Positions 60,922 to 64,000 of a DNA stretch of 64,000 nucleotides are shown here, one piece after another (positions within the stretch are counted from its first letter, which is position 1; each line of letters begins with the position of its first letter). The notes beneath the pieces are model-generated. The model was given only the letters and a program-made list of their open reading frames with translations. It made no database searches and was not told where the DNA came from. The DNA comes from F2B08 sp046260445 (lineage in GTDB: Bacteria > Actinomycetota > Actinomycetes > Actinomycetales > Dermatophilaceae): assembly GCA_046260445.1 (NCBI GenBank), contig JBHEPF010000145.1, positions 1 to 64,000 of the forward strand, read 5' to 3'. Both the position numbers and the translations under genes were made by a program.

Positions 60922-61281
60922 GTGTCGGCATACGTCATCGTTGCGTCGGTGACCCTCGCGGGGGTGCTGCTCTTCGTGCTCGCGATGGGCGCCCGCTCCC
61001 TCGTCGCGCCGCGGGTCGGCCGACCGGTCACGTTGACCACCTACGAGTCCGGGGTCGACCCCATCGGGGAGGGCTGGGCCCAGACCCAGGTGCGCTACTT
61101 CGTGTACGCCTTCCTCTACGTCATCTTCGCCGTCGACGCGGTCTATCTCTTCCCGTGGGCGCTCGTCCTCGCCGACCCTGCTCTCGGGGCGGTCTCCCTC
61201 GTCGAGGTCGCGATCTTCATCGGCATCATCGCCATCGGGCTGCTGCACGCCGCCCGACGCGGCCTGTTGAGGTGGGTGTGA
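60922..61281 (+). CDS. nuoA: NADH-quinone oxidoreductase subunit A, second copy
   Basis: A 119-residue NuoA-family protein with three transmembrane helices, divergent from the copy at 21699. The conserved loop is TTYESGVDPIGEGWAQTQVRYFVYAFLYVIFAVDAVYLFPWAL; note that the usual cysteine of ECG is replaced by serine (ESG). The GTG at 60922 is chosen because it directly precedes the first helix and follows a TACGCT box. Its TGA overlaps the next ATG (TGATG). Confidence 0.88.
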   Translation: MSAYVIVASVTLAGVLLFVLAMGARSLVAPRVGRPVTLTTYESGVDPIGEGWAQTQVRYFVYAFLYVIFAVDAVYLFPWALVLADPALGAVSLVEVAIFIGIIAIGLLHAARRGLLRWV

Positions 61282-61865
61282 TGCGAACCGCCCTCGGGAT
61301 GCCTCGCGTGGGCTCACCCACCGTCGGCATCGTGGCAGAGCACGCCCCGACCCCGCTCAAGGTCGTCCTCAACTGGGGCCGGCGCTACTCGCTCTGGGTG
61401 TTCAACTTCGGGCTCGCCTGCTGCGCCATCGAGTTCATCGCCGCGTCCATGGCGCGGCACGACTTCATCCGGCTCGGCGTCATCCCCTTCGCACCCGGCC
61501 CGCGCCAGGCCGACCTCATGGTCGTCTCCGGGACGGTGACCGACAAGATGGCTCCCGCGATCCGTCGTCTCTACGACCAGATGCCCGAGCCGAAGTACGT
61601 CATCTCCTTCGGCGCCTGCTCCAACTCCGGTGGTCCGTACTGGGACTCGTACTCCGTCACCAAAGGCGTCGACACGATCATCCCGGTCGATGTGTATGTG
61701 CCCGGCTGCCCACCCCGTCCGGAGGCGCTCCTGCAAGGGATCATCAAGCTGCAGGAGAAGATCGCCGGCGAGTCGACCGGCGAGTCGATCCGCCGCCGAT
61801 ACGCGGGGCACCGGCTCGCGACCTCCGCGGACCTCACCCGAGGGCTCATCGGGCCGCCCGGCTGA
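61281..61865 (+). CDS. nuoB: NADH-quinone oxidoreductase subunit B, second copy
   Basis: A 194-residue NuoB-family protein. All cluster N2 ligands are present: NFGLACCAIEFIAASMARHD, SFGACSNSGGPYWDSYSV and YVPGCPPRPEALLQG. It is clearly distinct from the 208-residue copy at 22109 and lacks that protein's histidine-rich tail. ATG 61281 overlaps the nuoA2 stop by one base. It should bind quinone with a NuoD-type partner that is not visible in this window. Confidence 0.92.
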   Translation: MRTALGMPRVGSPTVGIVAEHAPTPLKVVLNWGRRYSLWVFNFGLACCAIEFIAASMARHDFIRLGVIPFAPGPRQADLMVVSGTVTDKMAPAIRRLYDQMPEPKYVISFGACSNSGGPYWDSYSVTKGVDTIIPVDVYVPGCPPRPEALLQGIIKLQEKIAGESTGESIRRRYAGHRLATSADLTRGLIGPPG

Positions 61866-62515
61866 GCCGATGCGTCCCTGCAGGGCAGGGACCGCCGCAA
61901 CATCATCATCCCGGCGGCCCCGGCGGGCCTGCTCGTCGGCCTCCTCATCCCGATCCAGGTCTTCTTCAACCACCGACTCGGACTGAACCGTCACCTCGCC
62001 GCCGGTGCGACCCTGCTGGTGAGCATCGGCGTCGTCGCGGGTCTCCTCTGGCATGCCGGCGACCAGATCGTGTGCGGTGTCGCCGAGCTCGTGGACACGA
62101 CTGCGATCGAGCTCGACACCCTCCGTGACTGGGTCGACGACTCGGCGCTGCCGATCGGGGCGAGCTCGCGCAGGTGGGTCCTCGGGCTGCCGTTCGTCAT
62201 CCCGATCGTGGCGCTCACCTTCATCCCCTGTTTCGTCCCGCGTCTGTTTCGTCCCGCGTCGGAGTCGTCATCTCCGGTGTCCTCGTCGTCCTCGTCGTCC
62301 TTGTCGCCCTCGTCGTCCTCGTCGCCCTCTTCGCCGTCCCGGTCCTGGCCCTGGCCAACACGGTCGGCAAGTACCTCACCGGCCGGAACCCGTTTCCCGT
62401 GCTCGACTCCGGTGGCTCGGCCCTCACCGACCCACCGCGCAAGCTCGTGGCTGGCCGCGGCGGGCTTCCACGAGAACGCCGACGAGTTCCGCAAGGACGA
62501 CGACGCCGAGGACTA
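61866..62515 (+). pseudogene. frameshifted membrane protein gene between nuoB2 and nuoC2
   Basis: Coding-like sequence with strong G/C third positions runs in three pieces. Frame 0 from just after the nuoB2 stop has a hydrophobic segment IIIPAAPAGLLVGLLIPIQVFF, then LAAGATLLVSIGVVAGLLWHAGD and LGLPFVIPIVALTFIPCFVP. About 62240 it moves to frame 2, which carries a Val/Leu-rich helix and LALANTVGKYLTGRNPFPVL. About 62450 it returns to frame 0 for AAAGFHENADEFRKDDDAED and stops. No in-frame ATG or GTG precedes the first piece. A short in-frame GTG-initiated version from 62019 would give a serine-rich nonsense tail. Decay or sequencing errors are the likely causes. Family unknown. Confidence 0.6.
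62228..62259 (+). repeat. 16-bp tandem duplication at the frameshift point
   Basis: The unit CTGTTTCGTCCCGCGT occurs twice in direct succession. Sixteen is not a multiple of three, so the duplication itself disturbs the frame; together with a further small indel it would explain the change from frame 0 to frame 2. Confidence 0.8.
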
Positions 62516-62609
62516 GCCGGAGTCCAGCCACCCACGAGGCAGGGGGCTTTCCGGCGGAGGACCTTCCTCCCCGCGGACCTGCTTCCCGTCCGGTCGTGTC
62601 CCCACGGGC

Positions 62610-62615
62610 TAGGCT
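62610..62615 (+). promoter_or_regulatory. putative -10 element of nuoC2
   Basis: TAGGCT ends exactly six bases before GTG 62622, the same geometry as at nuoA2 and the RarD gene, with no ribosome binding site between. Confidence 0.4.
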
Positions 62616-62621
62616 GCCAGC

Positions 62622-63143
62622 GTGGCAGAGGACCTCACCCGTGACGTCGCGCCGGAGGAGTGGCGTGCCCGGGTCGCGGACGCTGTGACGGACGGGTTCA
62701 CCTTCGTCGACTGGCTCACCGCGGTCGACCGCACCTACCTCGAGGAGCCCGGCGTCGACGTCGTCGCCCGCCTCCTCGACGTGAGCACCCCCGGCGCTGC
62801 CCAGGGGCTTCGTCTCACGACCTTCGTCCCCGACGGCGGCACGCTCGAGAGCCTCACCCCGGTGGTCGCCGGGTTCGCGTGGCACGAGCGGGAGACGTTC
62901 GAGATGTTCGGCCTCCACTTCGAGGGCTTCGACGACGGCACCGACCTGGGGCTGCGGCCGCTCCTGCTCCCCGAGGGCTTCGAGGGCCATCCGCTCCGCA
63001 AGGAGTTCCAGCTCGCCGCCCGGGCCTCGAAGGCGTGGCCCGGCGGCAAGGAGCCCGGTGAGGGCCACGAGTCGGTCCGGTCGCCGAGTCGGCGCCGCGT
63101 CCAGGCGCCGGGCGTCCCACCGCCGGACTGGGGCCCGCGATGA
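62622..63143 (+). CDS. nuoC: NADH-quinone oxidoreductase subunit C, second copy
   Basis: A 173-residue NuoC-family protein. The 30-kDa subunit signature is present as VAGFAWHERETFEMFGLHFEG near residue 85, followed by RPLLLPEGFEGHPLRKEFQL. It lacks the long N-terminal extension of the first copy. The GTG at 62622 is chosen for its position just after a TAGGCT box and before the conserved region. The stop overlaps the nuoH2 ATG by four bases, so no nuoD lies between C and H in this cluster. Confidence 0.9.
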   Translation: MAEDLTRDVAPEEWRARVADAVTDGFTFVDWLTAVDRTYLEEPGVDVVARLLDVSTPGAAQGLRLTTFVPDGGTLESLTPVVAGFAWHERETFEMFGLHFEGFDDGTDLGLRPLLLPEGFEGHPLRKEFQLAARASKAWPGGKEPGEGHESVRSPSRRRVQAPGVPPPDWGPR

Positions 63144-64000
63144 CGTCCCTCGACCTGACCGTCCTCGAGGTCGTCCTCCGCAGCGCGGCCGTCCTCGCGG
63201 CCTTCCTCACCCTGCCCCTGCTCGTCGGCCAGCTCGAGCACAAGGTCATGGGCCACATGCAGGGCCGGCTCGGGCCCATGTACGCGGGCGGCTTCCACGG
63301 CTGGGCCCAGCTCATCGCCGACGGGGTGAAGTTCATCCAGAAGGAGGACCTCACCCCTGCCGCGGCCGACCGCCGGCTCTTCCGGATCGCCCCCGCGCTC
63401 GCGCTCGTGCCCTACCTCGTCGCGATGGCCGTCGTCCCGGTCCATCCCGGCTGGGTCGCAGCGGACGTCCCGGCGAGCGCGCTCTTCGTCCTCGTCGCGA
63501 GTGGCGTGAGCATCCTCGGGATGCTCGTCGGCGGCTGGGCGAGCGCGAACAAGTACTCCCTCATCGGTGGGATGCGCTCGGCCGCCCAGCTGCTGGCCTA
63601 CGAGCTGCCTCTCGTCCTGGCAGTCGCGTCGGTCTGCCTCGCGGCCGGCACCCTGAGCCTCACCGGGATCATCGAGGCCTGGTCCCCGATCTGGCTGCTC
63701 TGGCAGCTCCCTGCGGCCCTCGTCTTCCTCGTGGCGGCCGTGGCCGAGCTCAACCGGCCCCCGTTCGACGCGCCGATCGCGGACGCCGAGATCGTCATGG
63801 GCCCGTTCACCGAGTACGGCGGGCTGCGCTTCGCCTTCTTCCTCCTCGCGGAGTACGCCGGCATCGTCCTGTTCTCAGTGCTGTTCGCCGTGCTCTTCCT
63901 CGGGGGCTGGCGAGGACCGGCGAGCGAGTGGACCGGCTGGCTCTGGACGGTCGTCAAGTCCTTCCCCATCGCCTTCCTCATCATCTGGATGCGCGTGTCG
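63140..64000 (+). CDS. nuoH: NADH-quinone oxidoreductase subunit H, second copy (3' end beyond window)
   Basis: At least 287 residues of a NuoH-family membrane subunit; the frame is open to the window edge. Signatures are GQLEHKVMGHMQGRLGPMYAGGFHGWAQLIADGVKFIQKED (residues about 29-70) and AELNRPPFDAPIADAEIVMGPFTEYGGLRFAFFLLAEYAG (near 205). The first motif has HKVMGHMQGRLGP where the other copy has ERRVIGRMQQRPGP, so the copies are anciently diverged paralogues. The ATG overlaps the nuoC2 stop by four bases. Confidence 0.92.
   Translation, partial: MTSLDLTVLEVVLRSAAVLAAFLTLPLLVGQLEHKVMGHMQGRLGPMYAGGFHGWAQLIADGVKFIQKEDLTPAAADRRLFRIAPALALVPYLVAMAVVPVHPGWVAADVPASALFVLVASGVSILGMLVGGWASANKYSLIGGMRSAAQLLAYELPLVLAVASVCLAAGTLSLTGIIEAWSPIWLLWQLPAALVFLVAAVAELNRPPFDAPIADAEIVMGPFTEYGGLRFAFFLLAEYAGIVLFSVLFAVLFLGGWRGPASEWTGWLWTVVKSFPIAFLIIWMRVS

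Noticed and set aside
46000..62000. Genomic or prophage island containing recBCD, HNH and hipBA
   Set aside because: No integrase, phage structural gene, tRNA-flanked repeat or clear composition change was seen; codon use is like the rest.
62019..62516. Intact serine-rich protein starting at GTG 62019
   Set aside because: The serine-rich part has T/C-skewed third positions, whereas another frame over the same bases has proper coding bias and a transmembrane helix, so it is better read as a frameshifted gene.

Overview
The window is GC-rich, gene-dense DNA with mostly G/C third codon positions, many GTG starts and many 1-4 bp stop/start overlaps. Mycothione reductase, a mycothiol-dependent isomerase-family protein, menaquinone genes, DUF4229, a DUF222/HNH protein and a SigE-family sigma factor all point to an actinobacterium. 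The gene set resembles Intrasporangiaceae (Janibacter/Knoellia/Tetrasphaera type); that family placement is inference from gene content.

Left part (1-9800, + strand): a tetrapyrrole block (uroporphyrinogen methyltransferase/synthase fusion, hemB, a MarR regulator, hemL) runs into a phosphatase and a complete system II cytochrome c maturation set (TlpA/ResA-like lipoprotein, CcdA, ResB, CcsB), followed by two small membrane proteins. From 9802 to 21486 lies the menaquinone pathway (menA, menE, menB, menC, menD, an isochorismate synthase, menG) on both strands. Embedded in it are a YwiC-like membrane protein, mycothione reductase and an unusual WXG-like protein plus alpha/beta hydrolase pair coupled to menD. 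From 21699 to 37904 is a full 14-gene nuoA-N operon for respiratory complex I, followed by a polyprenyl diphosphate synthase that probably makes the menaquinone tail. The first 38.9 kb therefore encodes haem, cytochrome c, quinone and the quinone-reducing complex in one stretch.

Right part: a decayed amino acid deaminase/aldolase gene, a RarD-type permease, 2-oxoacid:ferredoxin oxidoreductase korAB, a sigma factor with a membrane partner, an MFS exporter, a DUF222/HNH protein, and a recC-recB-recD-hypothetical operon (minus strand). Next come a hipB-like antitoxin, a hipA-like kinase gene broken by a one-base frameshift, and a mycothiol-dependent isomerase-family protein. The last 3 kb opens a second NADH-dehydrogenase-like cluster (nuoA2, nuoB2, a frameshifted membrane gene, nuoC2, nuoH2) that runs off the window.

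No rRNA, tRNA, CRISPR array, insertion sequence or prophage was recognised. No gene-free stretch longer than about 300 bases exists; the longest is the 212-base leader of the nuo operon. Points most worth checking are the over-represented 7-mer CGCATAC/GTATGCG, the WXG-hydrolase-menD unit, the second complex I cluster and several decayed genes.
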